Made by a program: the position numbers and the translations under genes. From Photobacterium profundum SS9 (GTDB lineage Bacteria > Pseudomonadota > Gammaproteobacteria > Enterobacterales > Vibrionaceae), in assembly GCF_000196255.1 (NCBI RefSeq), contig NC_006370.1, forward strand, positions 774,187 to 838,186: DNA of 64,000 bases, given 5' to 3'. The notes beneath the pieces are model-generated. The model saw nothing but the letters and a program-made list of their open reading frames with translations. It had not been told where the DNA came from and did not search any database. Shown here in pieces: positions 40,377 through 51,184 of this stretch. The number at the start of each line of letters is the position of its first letter. Position 1 is the first letter of the stretch.

Positions 40377-40979
40377 TTATAGGTCTGCAGTGTGCTCAGA
40401 TAGGTAGTCAGCAACACCTTTTGGAGATGCGTCCATACCTGCTTTGCCTTCTTCCCACTGTGCTGGACAAACTTCACCGTTTTTCTGGTGGAAGTTTAGT
40501 GCATCAACCATGCGTAGCATTTCGTCGATGTTACGGCCTAGTGGAAGGTCGTTAACTACTTGATGACGTACAAGACCGTCTTCGTCAATAAGGAAAGAAC
40601 CACGGAAAGCAACGCCAGCTTCTGGGTGCTCTACATCGTACGCTTTACAGATTTCGTGTTTAATGTCAGCGATTAGTGGGTACTTAACTTGACCGATACC
40701 GCCGTCTTCAATAGCAGTGTTACGCCATGCGTTGTGAGAGAACTGAGAATCGATTGAAACACCGATTACTTCAACGCCTTTCGCTTGGAAATCTTCAAAA
40801 CGCTTGTCAAAAGCGATTAGCTCTGATGGGCAAACAAAAGTGAAATCTAGTGGGTAAAAGAAAACTACTGCTTTTTTACCTTTAGTAAACTCTGCGAAGT
40901 TGAAGCTATCAACAATTTCGCCGTTACCTAGAACAGCTGCAGCAGTAAAATCTGGTGCTTGACGACCTACTAGTACCAT
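40377..40979 (-). CDS. 2-Cys peroxiredoxin (AhpC/Prx1 type)
   Basis: A 200-residue thiol peroxidase. Peroxidatic Cys50 sits in FYPLDFTFVCPSE; the resolving Cys is in GEVCPAQW; the GGIG stretch and C-terminal YL segment resemble the features that make peroxiredoxins sensitive to overoxidation. ATG 40979 has GAGGAG upstream; a longer frame (to 40994) adds five codons without support. It is divergent from an oxyR-like gene with 132 bases between them, so OxyR control is likely. The symbol is left open because AhpC, PrxA and TsaA names overlap. Confidence 0.92.
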   Translation of the reverse strand: MVLVGRQAPDFTAAAVLGNGEIVDSFNFAEFTKGKKAVVFFYPLDFTFVCPSELIAFDKRFEDFQAKGVEVIGVSIDSQFSHNAWRNTAIEDGGIGQVKYPLIADIKHEICKAYDVEHPEAGVAFRGSFLIDEDGLVRHQVVNDLPLGRNIDEMLRMVDALNFHQKNGEVCPAQWEEGKAGMDASPKGVADYLSEHTADL

Positions 40980-41111
40980 TTTGGTGCTCCTCAAATATTC
41001 TGTTTGTCGCCGACCTTTTCGGTAGGCTCCTTGTTTGGACGAGACAAACTATACCTAAACTGTTAGATTGAAAAAAGCGGAATAAATAGATTGGAGTAAT
41101 CGAAAAAAACG

Positions 41112-42008
41112 ATGAGTAAATTTCCCTCACTAAAACAGCTTCATTACCTTGTTACTTTGTTTGAAACTCGTCATTTTGGCAAAGCAGCAATAAAGTGTTT
41201 TGTTAGCCAATCAACCCTGAGTTCAGGCATTCAAAATCTTGAAGAATTATTGAACTGCCAATTAATAGAGCGTGATAACAAATCGTTAGTCTTTACCTCT
41301 ACAGGGGAAGAGGTCGTGATACGTTCCCGTGAATTACTGGCACGTAGCCAAGATCTAATGGAATTATCAAGTGGCGCAGGCGATGGTATGGAAGGCCAGC
41401 TTCGGGTGGGCTGTATACCGACTATTGCACCATTCTTGCTGTGTGATTTGGTGCAAGAGGTGAATCGTATGCACCCTAACTTGAATCTTCTGCTGCGCGA
41501 AGACACCACCACGAACCTGTTAGCAGCGTTACGTAATGGGGAAATGGATGTGCTGATCTTAGCTTTGCCTATTGATATCAATAACATGCACAGCAAGATA
41601 GTAGGGCGAGATGCCTTTAAAATGGTGATCAGCAAAAATCAGGCTGAAAAAGTGAATGTTCCCCTTCGATATGCAGATTTACCAGATGAATCGGTTTTCT
41701 TGTTAGAGAAAGAACATTGCTTAACGGATCATGCTGTTTCTGCGTGCAAGCTGACCACCAAAGAAAAAATAAACCCCTTTACTGCCACAAGCTTACACAC
41801 GTTAGTGCAGATGGTAGCGAATGGGTTAGGCACAACCTTTATTCCTCAAATGGCTATCGATCATGGCTTATTAGATAATCAAAACTTAGTTGTTATTGAG
41901 CCTCCAGGGCAGGCTGCTTACCGTGAAATTGGTTTAGTGTGGCGCCCGACGTCTAGCCGAATCAAGACCTTTAACGGCCTTGCCGATATAGTAGAAGGAC
42001 TTTTATAG
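41112..42008 (+). CDS. oxyR: Hydrogen-peroxide sensor OxyR (LysR family)
   Basis: A 298-residue LysR-type regulator. The N-terminal winged helix (about 5-63) has FGKAAIKCFVSQSTLSSGIQNLEE. The effector domain holds the redox Cys pair HCLTDHAVSAC (Cys 203 and 212), nine residues apart as in E. coli OxyR (C199/C208). It switches on antioxidant genes when the disulphide forms. It is divergent from the peroxiredoxin gene, its likely target. I could not find a convincing four-ATAG OxyR motif in the shared gap. Confidence 0.92.
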   Translation: MSKFPSLKQLHYLVTLFETRHFGKAAIKCFVSQSTLSSGIQNLEELLNCQLIERDNKSLVFTSTGEEVVIRSRELLARSQDLMELSSGAGDGMEGQLRVGCIPTIAPFLLCDLVQEVNRMHPNLNLLLREDTTTNLLAALRNGEMDVLILALPIDINNMHSKIVGRDAFKMVISKNQAEKVNVPLRYADLPDESVFLLEKEHCLTDHAVSACKLTTKEKINPFTATSLHTLVQMVANGLGTTFIPQMAIDHGLLDNQNLVVIEPPGQAAYREIGLVWRPTSSRIKTFNGLADIVEGLL

Positions 42009-42607
42009 TCCTTTTGAAGTAGTGCTGGCAGAAAAGACAATATTCCAGCACGATCTTCTGATATCCCACCAAAAATCAAGATATATCATCTTATTATCTT
42101 CTGAGTGAATACCTCTTTTTGTAGGTTTATTATGTTTCGTTCTGCAAATAAATGAAACTGAGTGAGTATTCTTGCCTATAATTCCTGTATGAAATATAAC
42201 CACAACACACTTCTAATATACTGTTATTAAAATCTTTATAGTGAATGTAATGGTTATATTTTGTTTAAAACGTTTTTTGTGAAAATTCCTTAATGCCTAT
42301 TTTTGGTAATTAAATTACGTAATTTATTACATTTTTCATTGTAATTATCACTATTTATATCAACCGAATTTTTTACTGTTTTTTGTTTTAATTTTGCGTT
42401 TTGAGTTTTAACTCTACTAGTATTTAACTTATTGTTTTGAATTGATTACTTATCTTTTGCTATAAGCGTGTAGTAAAAAAATAATTTGCAATTGTTGATT
42501 TGTTACGGCAACGTAAATAGGGCGTTAACGCAGATGGTTGTAGACTTTAAGGTTTTTCAATTATTGATAAAAGTAGTGATTAAGTTACAGATGAGTGGAG
42601 GGTGAAA
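42009..42607. other. AT-rich gap between oxyR and aceB
   Basis: About 600 bases without a supported gene. A GTGCTGG/CCAGCAC inverted repeat (42022-42051) just after oxyR may act in termination, but lacks a T-run. The remainder is very AT-rich with no clear coding frame or motif I recognise; it presumably holds the aceBA promoter region. Confidence 0.6.
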
Positions 42608-44221
42608 ATGACGGAACATCAAGGCAACGCGGATTATGAAGTTAAACTGTCATTGCAGACAATACTGACAGCAGAACAACAAGAAATATTAAGTAGTGAA
42701 GCCTTGCAGTTCGTTGAGCGTTTAGTTCAGCGCTTTGCTTCCCGAGTTCCTCAATTACTTTCTGCACGAGAAGAGCGCCAACAAAAAATAGATGCTGGAG
42801 ATCTACCTGATTTTCTGCCAGATACGATGAATATACGCAACGGTAATTGGCGTATTCAAAATATACCGACCGACCTACAAGACCGACGCGTTGAAATTAC
42901 CGGTCCCGTTGACCGTAAAATGGTGATTAATGCCCTGAATGCAAATGTAAAAGTATTCATGGCTGATTTTGAAGATTCATTTGCGCCAGCTTGGAATGAA
43001 GTGCTTGATGGGCAGCGTAATCTGCGTGATGCGGTGAATGACAATATTAGCTACACCAACCCAGATAACGGAAAAGAATATGCGTTAAATGATGATCCGG
43101 CGGTATTGATTTGTCGTGTTCGTGGTCTTCATTTACCAGAAAAGCATTTGTTGTGGCAAGGGGAGCCTATTCCTGGATCACTGTTTGATTTTGCATTGTA
43201 CTTCTTCCTTAACTACAAACAGTTACTAGAAAAAGGGAGCGGCCCTTATTTCTACCTGCCCAAACTACAAGCGTATCAAGAAGCGGCATGGTGGAGTGAT
43301 GTCTTTAGTTTTACTGAAGATGAGTTTGGTTTGCAACGCGGCACAATCAAAGCAACGGTATTGATTGAAACTTTACCAGCCGTTTTTGAAATGGATGAGA
43401 TTCTTTATAGCTTGAAAGAGCATATTGTTGGTCTTAATTGTGGCCGTTGGGATTATATTTTTAGCTATATCAAAACGCTACGAAACCACCCAGATCGAAT
43501 CTTGCCTGACAGACAAGTTGTTACGATGGAGAAGCCATTTCTAAATGCTTATTCCCGCTTATTGGTGCGTACTTGTCACCATCGAGGTGCGTTTGCGATG
43601 GGAGGAATGGCTGCGTTTATTCCATCAAAAGAGCCAGAACGTAATGCATGGGTACTCAATAAAATCCAAACCGATAAATCATTAGAAGCGAATAATGGCC
43701 ACGATGGCACATGGGTTGCGCATCCTGGTTTAGCCGATACTGCTCGTGCCGTGTTTGATGAAGCATTGGGTACACGCAATAACCAATTAGATATAAGCCG
43801 TGAAGATGACGCCCCTATTACTGCGGCAGAGTTGCTCGCTCCATGTGACGGTGAACGTACGGAAGAGGGGATGCGCCACAACATTCGTGTCGCTGTTCAG
43901 TACATAGAAGCATGGATTACGGGTAATGGGTGTGTGCCTATTTATGGACTGATGGAAGATGCAGCAACCGCTGAAATATCACGCGCTTCAATTTGGCAGT
44001 GGATTAAACACGGTAAATCACTGAGCAATGGTGATGTGGTCACCAACGCGTTATTTGAAGACATGCTAGATCAAGAAATGGTGGTATTGGAACAAGAGCT
44101 AGGAAGCGAACGATTCCAACAAGGCCAGTATGAAGAAGCTGCAGTGCTTATGTCGCGATTAACAACCAGCGACGAGCTTGTGAACTTCTTAACAGTTTCA
44201 GGTTACGAATATCTAGCTTAG
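42608..44221 (+). CDS. aceB: Malate synthase A
   Basis: A 537-residue enzyme condensing glyoxylate with acetyl-CoA to malate, the second step of the glyoxylate shunt. Signatures: RRVEITGPVDRKMVINALN, KVFMADFEDSFAPAWNEVLDG, YFYLPKLQ, GLNCGRWDYIFSYIKT and NGHDGTWVAHPG. ATG 42608 has GGAGGG five bases upstream; a GTG two codons earlier is less likely. E. coli AceB is 533 residues. It is followed by aceA in the same direction, as in the aceBA operon, but no aceK is seen nearby. Confidence 0.97.
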   Translation: MTEHQGNADYEVKLSLQTILTAEQQEILSSEALQFVERLVQRFASRVPQLLSAREERQQKIDAGDLPDFLPDTMNIRNGNWRIQNIPTDLQDRRVEITGPVDRKMVINALNANVKVFMADFEDSFAPAWNEVLDGQRNLRDAVNDNISYTNPDNGKEYALNDDPAVLICRVRGLHLPEKHLLWQGEPIPGSLFDFALYFFLNYKQLLEKGSGPYFYLPKLQAYQEAAWWSDVFSFTEDEFGLQRGTIKATVLIETLPAVFEMDEILYSLKEHIVGLNCGRWDYIFSYIKTLRNHPDRILPDRQVVTMEKPFLNAYSRLLVRTCHHRGAFAMGGMAAFIPSKEPERNAWVLNKIQTDKSLEANNGHDGTWVAHPGLADTARAVFDEALGTRNNQLDISREDDAPITAAELLAPCDGERTEEGMRHNIRVAVQYIEAWITGNGCVPIYGLMEDAATAEISRASIWQWIKHGKSLSNGDVVTNALFEDMLDQEMVVLEQELGSERFQQGQYEEAAVLMSRLTTSDELVNFLTVSGYEYLA

Positions 44222-44343
44222 CTAGTTGATAACTTAAATAGATTGAAAATAGATGAAAAATTAGAAAAGTAAAAGTCGAAGAAAAGAATGCATTAACGAT
44301 TACGTTAAGCGACTTATCGCCAAATGAAACGAGGGACATCATT

Positions 44344-45648
44344 ATGACATTGACTCGCCAGCAGCAAATAGAAGCTATTGAAAAAGACTGGGCTGAAAAT
44401 CCACGTTGGAAGCACGTTAAACGTACTTACACCGCGGAAGAAGTAGTAAATCTACGTGGTTCATTTGCCCCTGCAAATACGATTGCCCAGCGCGGCGCTG
44501 ATAAGCTGTGGGACTTGGTCAATGGTTCTTCGAAAAAAGGATATGTTAACTGTCTAGGTGCATTGACGGGTGGCCAAGCAGTTCAACAAGCAAAAGCCGG
44601 TATTGAAGCAATCTACTTATCGGGTTGGCAGGTTGCCGCCGATAACAATACGGCATCGACCATGTATCCTGATCAGTCGTTATACCCTGTAGATTCAGTA
44701 CCATCAGTGGTTACTCGTATTAATAATTCATTCCGTCGTGCAGACCAAATTCAGTGGTCTAGTGGCAGTAACCCAGAAGAAGGGATTGATTACTTCTTAC
44801 CGATTGTCGCCGATGCAGAAGCGGGCTTTGGTGGTGTACTTAATGCGTATGAACTTATGCGCAATATGATTGATGCCGGTGCCGCAGGTGTTCACTTTGA
44901 AGATCAGTTAGCGTCAGTGAAAAAATGTGGTCACATGGGCGGTAAAGTCTTGGTGCCAACCCAAGAAGCAGTACAAAAATTAGTGGCGGCACGTTTAGCG
45001 GCAGACGTCGCGGGTACAACCACTTTGGTTATAGCGCGTACCGATGCTAACGCGGCAGATTTGTTAACGTCAGATTGTGATTCATACGATAACGACTTTA
45101 TTCTCGGTGACCGTACAGCGGAAGGTTTCTACCGCGTACGTGCAGGTATCGACCAAGCTATCTCGCGTGGTTTAGCGTATGCACCTTATGCTGATCTTAT
45201 TTGGTGTGAAACTGCGAAGCCATGTTTAGAAGAAGCACGTAAGTTTGCTGAAGCGATTCATGCACAGTACCCCGATCAATTATTGGCATATAACTGTTCA
45301 CCATCGTTTAACTGGGAGAAAAACCTGGATGACGAGACAATTGCTAAGTTCCAGCAAGAGTTGGCAGATATGGGCTATAAATACCAATTCATCACGTTAG
45401 CGGGTATTCATAACATGTGGTACAACATGTTTGAATTAGCCCATGCTTATGCTCAAGGTGAAGGTATGCGTCACTATGTTGAGAAGGTACAGCGTCCTGA
45501 GTTTGAAGCGGCAGAACGTGGATATACGTTTGTTGCTCACCAGCAAGAGGTCGGTACGGGTTACTTCGATAAGATGACAAATACGATTCAAGGTGGTCAA
45601 TCTTCAGTAACGGCATTAACGGGCTCTACGGAAGAAGATCAGTTTTAA
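44344..45648 (+). CDS. aceA: Isocitrate lyase
   Basis: A 434-residue enzyme (E. coli length) splitting isocitrate to succinate and glyoxylate, the committed step of the glyoxylate shunt for growth on acetate and fatty acids. The active-site loop [11 protein letters not shown] with catalytic Cys (about 198) and the conserved [35 protein letters not shown] and NCSPSFNW segments are all present. It follows aceB by 122 bases. A strong terminator follows. Confidence 0.98.
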   Translation: MTLTRQQQIEAIEKDWAENPRWKHVKRTYTAEEVVNLRGSFAPANTIAQRGADKLWDLVNGSSKKGYVNCLGALTGGQAVQQAKAGIEAIYLSGWQVAADNNTASTMYPDQSLYPVDSVPSVVTRINNSFRRADQIQWSSGSNPEEGIDYFLPIVADAEAGFGGVLNAYELMRNMIDAGAAGVHFEDQLASVKKCGHMGGKVLVPTQEAVQKLVAARLAADVAGTTTLVIARTDANAADLLTSDCDSYDNDFILGDRTAEGFYRVRAGIDQAISRGLAYAPYADLIWCETAKPCLEEARKFAEAIHAQYPDQLLAYNCSPSFNWEKNLDDETIAKFQQELADMGYKYQFITLAGIHNMWYNMFELAHAYAQGEGMRHYVEKVQRPEFEAAERGYTFVAHQQEVGTGYFDKMTNTIQGGQSSVTALTGSTEEDQF

Positions 45649-45677
45649 TTAATCTAAGCATAATTACGTTATCGTCG

Positions 45678-45704
45678 AGGAGCACTTGTTGCTCCTTTTT
45701 TTAT
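45678..45704 (+). terminator. Terminator after aceA
   Basis: GGAGC and GCTCC enclose ACTTGTT, followed by T8. It ends the aceBA unit. Confidence 0.85.
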
Positions 45705-45727
45705 ATATTTTTTCTCTTGAGCAGATA

Positions 45728-46315
45728 CTAGCGTTGAGTAAGGCGATGCTGTTTGGTTGCAGTTATTACTTGGGGGTAAACGATGTGAAAGACACGTTCT
45801 AATTCATCATAATTATCATCTATTTGCTCAGAACACAGCGCGAGCTGATGTAACTTCGGGCGTCTTGCTGCCATACGCATTAAAACCCGTTCAATGCTTG
45901 GCTTTTCTCTATATTGGATTAACCATTGTTGCTGCCACATATGGGCACTCATCAAGACATAGCGTTCAGGCAAGTTTGATTGGTATTGTCGAACGGTGTT
46001 CTCTGCGTATTGTACAAAGTGCTCTAAGGAATAAGGATGAAAATCTTGCCAGTGAACAGCAAGGAAGTGATCCCAAACAATATCTAATGCAATGCCACTA
46101 ACACGGCGCGTGTTGTCACTAAACAAGTACCGACATGCCTTTACTTCCGGCATTGCATCAATATAACCATCGACAAAGCGGTGCAGTTTTATACCATCGG
46201 CGACAGACTTAACGTGTTGCTTGTAAGGATCGCCCCGAACGAAATCAGCCAGAAGGTTCCCTGCCATATCACTTTGGCAACAGTCAGCCAAATGCAGATG
46301 AGCAAGAAAATTCAT
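45728..46315 (-). CDS. acpH: Acyl carrier protein phosphodiesterase
   Basis: A 195-residue HD-like hydrolase that removes 4'-phosphopantetheine from acyl carrier protein. Conserved segments: MNFLAHLHLAD, GNLLADFVRG, HRFVDGYID with metal ligands, and SGIALDIVWDHFLA. E. coli AcpH is 193 residues. A minus-strand gene followed upstream by the CBS-domain gene with only 15 bases between, so the two may be co-transcribed. Function by family; confidence is high. Confidence 0.93.
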   Translation of the reverse strand: MNFLAHLHLADCCQSDMAGNLLADFVRGDPYKQHVKSVADGIKLHRFVDGYIDAMPEVKACRYLFSDNTRRVSGIALDIVWDHFLAVHWQDFHPYSLEHFVQYAENTVRQYQSNLPERYVLMSAHMWQQQWLIQYREKPSIERVLMRMAARRPKLHQLALCSEQIDDNYDELERVFHIVYPQVITATKQHRLTQR

Positions 46316-46330
46316 AGGTATAATATACCT

Positions 46331-46786
46331 TTAGATGGCGTCGTTATCATCTGCAATAGGTTCTATTTCCTCTTGTATCTCTAGTAAGTTAATCGCGATA
46401 GAAACAAAGTCTGCATCTGTAATTATGCCGACTAATCGTTTTTTTTCCACTACAGGTAAACATCCAATTTTATGTTTTTGCATATAGACAGCAGCCTCTT
46501 TAAGGCTGGCATGAGGATCAACACTCATCAGTGTGCGATGCATGCATTTCTCTAGAGGGATATCTAAAGTAGATAGGAAGTTGTTTTTTGTAATGTGCTC
46601 TAGGCTGGACTCTTGGGCAGACAGCACATCACGCTGAGTTACAATACCGATAAGTTGTTCATCCATATCGGTTACTGGAATGTGTCGAATGCCAACATCT
46701 TCCATAATGGCTTTTGCATCGGCCAATGTATTATGTGGCTGTAAGGTATGTGGGTTTGGGGTCATCATATCGGAAACTGTAAACAT
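46331..46786 (-). CDS. CBS-domain protein
   Basis: A 151-residue protein made of two CBS motifs (about 7-60 and 80-135): MTPNPHTLQPHNTLADAKAIM, GIVTQRDVL, and LKEAAVYMQKHKIGCLPVV, GIITDADFV. Such pairs bind adenosine nucleotides and serve as energy sensors. GGAGG lies before the start. It is the gene upstream of acpH in the same direction. The acidic C-terminal tail (EIEPIADDNDAI) has no known role. The partner protein cannot be named from the sequence. Confidence 0.85.
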   Translation of the reverse strand: MFTVSDMMTPNPHTLQPHNTLADAKAIMEDVGIRHIPVTDMDEQLIGIVTQRDVLSAQESSLEHITKNNFLSTLDIPLEKCMHRTLMSVDPHASLKEAAVYMQKHKIGCLPVVEKKRLVGIITDADFVSIAINLLEIQEEIEPIADDNDAI

Positions 46787-47024
46787 ATAAACCTCCGGCA
46801 GTCCTATTGCAATTAGGTTTCAACAACTCGTTAGCACCTATCCTAATCCATCATTGTTATAAATCTGCGTAATAACATAACAATAAAAGCAATATTCAAA
46901 ATATAGGTGACGATCTTTTTAACCTCTCATTATTGAATGTAGCTAATCCTCGCGTAATGACTAATGACCAAAATCAATGATTAGTCCGGTAATGAGCGAG
47001 TTATTGTAGTTATATTAAAACCTT

Positions 47025-47055
47025 ATTATTATTTTTGAGCCGCGAAAATAATAAT
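47025..47055. promoter_or_regulatory. Perfect inverted repeat upstream of the protease gene
   Basis: ATTATTATTTT and AAAATAATAAT are 11-base perfect inverted repeats around TGAGCCGCG, 45 bases before the protease start. It looks like an operator or RNA hairpin at the 5' end of the transcript. A second, weaker repeat, GACTAAT...ATTAGTC, lies at about 46957-46984. The gap 46787-47099 holds nothing else I recognise. Confidence 0.55.
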
Positions 47056-47099
47056 AGAAAGCTAGAGTTAATAAACGTTCACTCAGTTAGGAACACTTA

Positions 47100-48188
47100 A
47101 TGACTAAAGCCTTTGTTAGTTGCCTGTTGTTTTGGTTTGCGTTAGTTGTATTTCAGGCTAAGGCTGACGATAAAGTGGCAGCGACAGCCAAGATTATTGG
47201 AGGAATTGAATCATCCCAGAATGAAGTACCGTGGCAGGCTTATCTTAATATGACGTATTCCACTGACAACGGCAGTGAGACATTTGTATGTGGTGGTGTG
47301 GTCATTGCTTCTCAAGTTGTTCTAACCGCAGCGCATTGTATGAAAAATGGAACAACAACGGCTCGGGCTGAACATGTAAAAGTGTGGGCTGGCATTACCA
47401 GTGTGTTTAGCGCACGTACATCCAATGCAGTTCTTGTAACGAAAGTTATTCTTCACCCTTCTTATAATGACGGTCGCTTTGCCAATGATATTGCGCTTTT
47501 GGTGCTTGGTGCCCCTTTGCCTGTTGCATCTATCCCTATTTTACCTGCTACTCGGGCAGAGCAACAATTAGCGGATAATGAATTTGTTAATGGATGGGTT
47601 GCCAATGGTCAGCGACCTGCGAATTTATTAGTCTCAGGGTGGGGAGCAACTCAAACGGATCCCGAGAATAGTTCCGGTTCCACAACGTTACGACAAACAT
47701 TGCTATCAGGTGTGCCTGATACGACCTGTGATAATGTGTGGGGATCGAATATTAACGCAAGTGAATTAAGTATTTTCCTTTGTGCGGGCTCTCCTTCCCC
47801 TTTACTTGCCCGTGACAGTTGTTTTGGTGATTCTGGTGGACCACTAGTATGGCAAAATGTACAGAAGGCTAGCGACAATGATTTTGGTTTACGTTTAGTT
47901 GGATTAGTGAGTTTTGGTGAAGGTTGTGCGGGGCAGCTGCCCGGTGTTTATACCGAAGTGGCTCAATATCATGATTGGATTACTGGGCTGCTTAGCAGTG
48001 AACTGAACATAGAGACCATGACAACGCCACAATTTACGGTTAACCCATTCAATTCTGATTATACCGGCGCAGGTGCTGATATTGCTACACCTTCAACAAC
48101 GGGTGTAACGTCGGATGATAGTGGTGGCAGCTTCGGTTTTTTCAGTGTGTTATTTATGGCTGCTTTTATCCGTTGGCGTCGTTCTTAG
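47100..48188 (+). CDS. Secreted trypsin-like serine protease with GlyGly-CTERM tail
   Basis: A 362-residue S1 protease: signal peptide (about 1-22), short propeptide, mature start IIGG (about 32), and the catalytic triad in LTAAHCM (His), NDIALLVLG (Asp) and GDSGGPL (Ser). After the protease domain and a Thr/Ser-rich linker it ends with GGSFGF, a membrane helix and RWRRS: the GlyGly-CTERM signal processed by rhombosortase, as in the vibrio Ves proteases exported by the type II secretion system. It would be surface-linked and then released. The substrate is unknown. Confidence 0.9.
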   Translation: MTKAFVSCLLFWFALVVFQAKADDKVAATAKIIGGIESSQNEVPWQAYLNMTYSTDNGSETFVCGGVVIASQVVLTAAHCMKNGTTTARAEHVKVWAGITSVFSARTSNAVLVTKVILHPSYNDGRFANDIALLVLGAPLPVASIPILPATRAEQQLADNEFVNGWVANGQRPANLLVSGWGATQTDPENSSGSTTLRQTLLSGVPDTTCDNVWGSNINASELSIFLCAGSPSPLLARDSCFGDSGGPLVWQNVQKASDNDFGLRLVGLVSFGEGCAGQLPGVYTEVAQYHDWITGLLSSELNIETMTTPQFTVNPFNSDYTGAGADIATPSTTGVTSDDSGGSFGFFSVLFMAAFIRWRRS

Positions 48189-48329
48189 CTTTGTTTGGCC
48201 ATTATCGACGGAATGTAATCCATTAATATCAAAACTAGACCGAAAATTAATTCGTGATCCCCATCTTTCCTTGAAATTGCAGTGGGGCAGCCTATACTAG
48301 CTGCCTGCTGTTATTTGGGGCATAAAAAG

Positions 48330-49385
48330 ATGCAAGTTTCTGATTTTCACTTTGATCTACCTAATGAGCTAATTGCTCGTTATCCACAACCTGAACGCAC
48401 TGCTAGTCGTCTACTGCAACTAACTGGTGAAACTGGAAATATCCAGCATAAGGGCTTTAAGGATGTCTTAGATTTAGCTGAATCTGGCGATCTATTCGTG
48501 TTCAATAATACGCGTGTTATTCCTGCCCGTATTTTTGGTCGTAAAGCGTCAGGCGGTAAGATAGAAGTGTTAGTTGAGCGCATACTTGACGATAAAAGCA
48601 TTCTTGCGCATGTACGTGCATCAAAATCGCCAAAGCCGGGTAATGAATTATTACTGGGCGAAAATGACGATTATCAAGCTGAAATGATTGCGCGTCATGA
48701 TACGTTATTTGAAATTCGTTTTAACAGCGATAAAACCGTTTTAGAAATTTTAGAAGAAGTGGGGCACATGCCGCTTCCTCCTTATATCGATCGTCCTGAT
48801 GAAGATGCTGATAAAGAGCGTTATCAGACGGTTTATAATGCAAAACCTGGTGCAGTCGCTGCACCTACAGCAGGTTTACATTTCGATGATAAACTGATGG
48901 CAGCATTAAAAGCAAAAGGGGTTAATTTTGCTTTTGTCACCTTGCATGTCGGTGCGGGTACTTTCCAGCCTGTTCGTGTTGATAACATTGATGATCACCA
49001 CATGCATTCAGAGTATGTTGAAGTACCTCAAGATGTCGTTGATGCCGTTAATGCGACCAAAGCTAATGGTGGTCGTATTATTGCTGTTGGTACCACGTCG
49101 GTACGTTCGCTTGAAAGTGCTGCGCAAGATGCCGTTAAAAAGGGAACTGAATTAGTGCCTTTTTTTGGTGATACAGAAATCTTTATTTTCCCTGGTTATG
49201 AATTCCAGCTGGTGGATGTATTGGTGACTAACTTCCACTTACCTGAATCGACCTTGATTATGCTGGTAAGTGCTTTTGCTGGTTATGAACATACTATGAA
49301 TGCATATCTACAAGCGGTCGATAATAAATATCGATTCTTCAGTTATGGTGATTCGATGTTTATTACTCGTCGGAACAACGTGTAA
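48330..49385 (+). CDS. queA: S-adenosylmethionine:tRNA ribosyltransferase-isomerase
   Basis: A 351-residue enzyme of queuosine synthesis, adding the cyclopentene ring precursor to preQ1-modified tRNA. Starts at [20 protein letters not shown], as in E. coli; the open frame extends 16 codons upstream without conservation. Conserved: [47 protein letters not shown] and [17 protein letters not shown]. First gene of the queA-tgt-yajC-secD-secF series, a gammaproteobacterial order. Confidence 0.97.
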   Translation: MQVSDFHFDLPNELIARYPQPERTASRLLQLTGETGNIQHKGFKDVLDLAESGDLFVFNNTRVIPARIFGRKASGGKIEVLVERILDDKSILAHVRASKSPKPGNELLLGENDDYQAEMIARHDTLFEIRFNSDKTVLEILEEVGHMPLPPYIDRPDEDADKERYQTVYNAKPGAVAAPTAGLHFDDKLMAALKAKGVNFAFVTLHVGAGTFQPVRVDNIDDHHMHSEYVEVPQDVVDAVNATKANGGRIIAVGTTSVRSLESAAQDAVKKGTELVPFFGDTEIFIFPGYEFQLVDVLVTNFHLPESTLIMLVSAFAGYEHTMNAYLQAVDNKYRFFSYGDSMFITRRNNV

Positions 49386-49413
49386 CACTTATTATTATTA
49401 AGTCAGTGTGCCT

Positions 49414-49446
49414 TAAGGCTGCTTTTGTTAAAATGGCAGCCTTTGT
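49414..49446 (+). terminator. Weak hairpin between queA and tgt
   Basis: AAGGCTGC and GCAGCCTT flank 13 bases, with a short CTTTGTT tail. It may be a partial terminator or attenuator; tgt is 226 bases farther on and this gap shows nothing else. Confidence 0.5.
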
Positions 49447-49599
49447 TGTGTTAGGCGAACAGCAAATATCAGCAACAATTTTGTGAAAGAACAACACGCC
49501 CTGGTGATGTGATATTTATTTCTTCCGCTACGCTTTATGGCGTGGCGATTTGATATCAATCGAATGATTGGCATTATGTGATAATGAAAGTGTGCATAG

Positions 49600-50799
<1,200 letters not shown>

Positions 50800-50823
50800 T
50801 ATTTTAAACGAGGACGTTACTAA

Positions 50824-51159
50824 ATGAGTCTTTTCATTTCTCAGGCAAATGCCGCAGCTGAAGGTGCTCCGCAAGGCGGCAGCATGCAACTTTTCATCAT
50901 GCTTGGCCTTTTTGCTGTTATTTTTTACTTTATGATTTATCGTCCACAAGCGAAACGTGCTAAAGAGCATAAAACACTCATGAGTGCGATGGGCAAAGGC
51001 GACGAAGTACTAACTAATGGCGGTTTGTTAGGTAAGATCACAAAAGTTTCTGCAGAAACTGATTACATCGTGATTGCACTTAACGACAACAATGAAGTTA
51101 CTATCAAGAAAGATTTCGTTACAGCTGTATTGCCGAAAGGCACAATGAAATCTCTATAA
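50824..51159 (+). CDS. yajC: Preprotein translocase subunit YajC
   Basis: A 111-residue inner-membrane protein: one helix (about 22-42, LFIMLGLFAVIFYFMIYRPQ) followed by a small cytoplasmic SH3-like domain with GDEVLTNGGLLGKI. It associates with SecD-SecF, which come next. The start has GAGGACG upstream. It belongs with tgt and secDF in one transcription unit. Confidence 0.96.
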   Translation: MSLFISQANAAAEGAPQGGSMQLFIMLGLFAVIFYFMIYRPQAKRAKEHKTLMSAMGKGDEVLTNGGLLGKITKVSAETDYIVIALNDNNEVTIKKDFVTAVLPKGTMKSL

Positions 51160-51184
51160 TTCTTTGCTTTGAAGGATCATCGCA

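Noticed and set aside
40980..41111. OxyR binding site between the peroxiredoxin and oxyR genes
   Set aside because: ACTATACC and AAATAGAT are seen, but the ATAG-N7-CTAT spacing of the consensus is not met.
42009..42607. Possible small gene before aceB
   Set aside because: Very AT-rich with stops in all frames; no start with a good ribosome site followed by a plausible protein.
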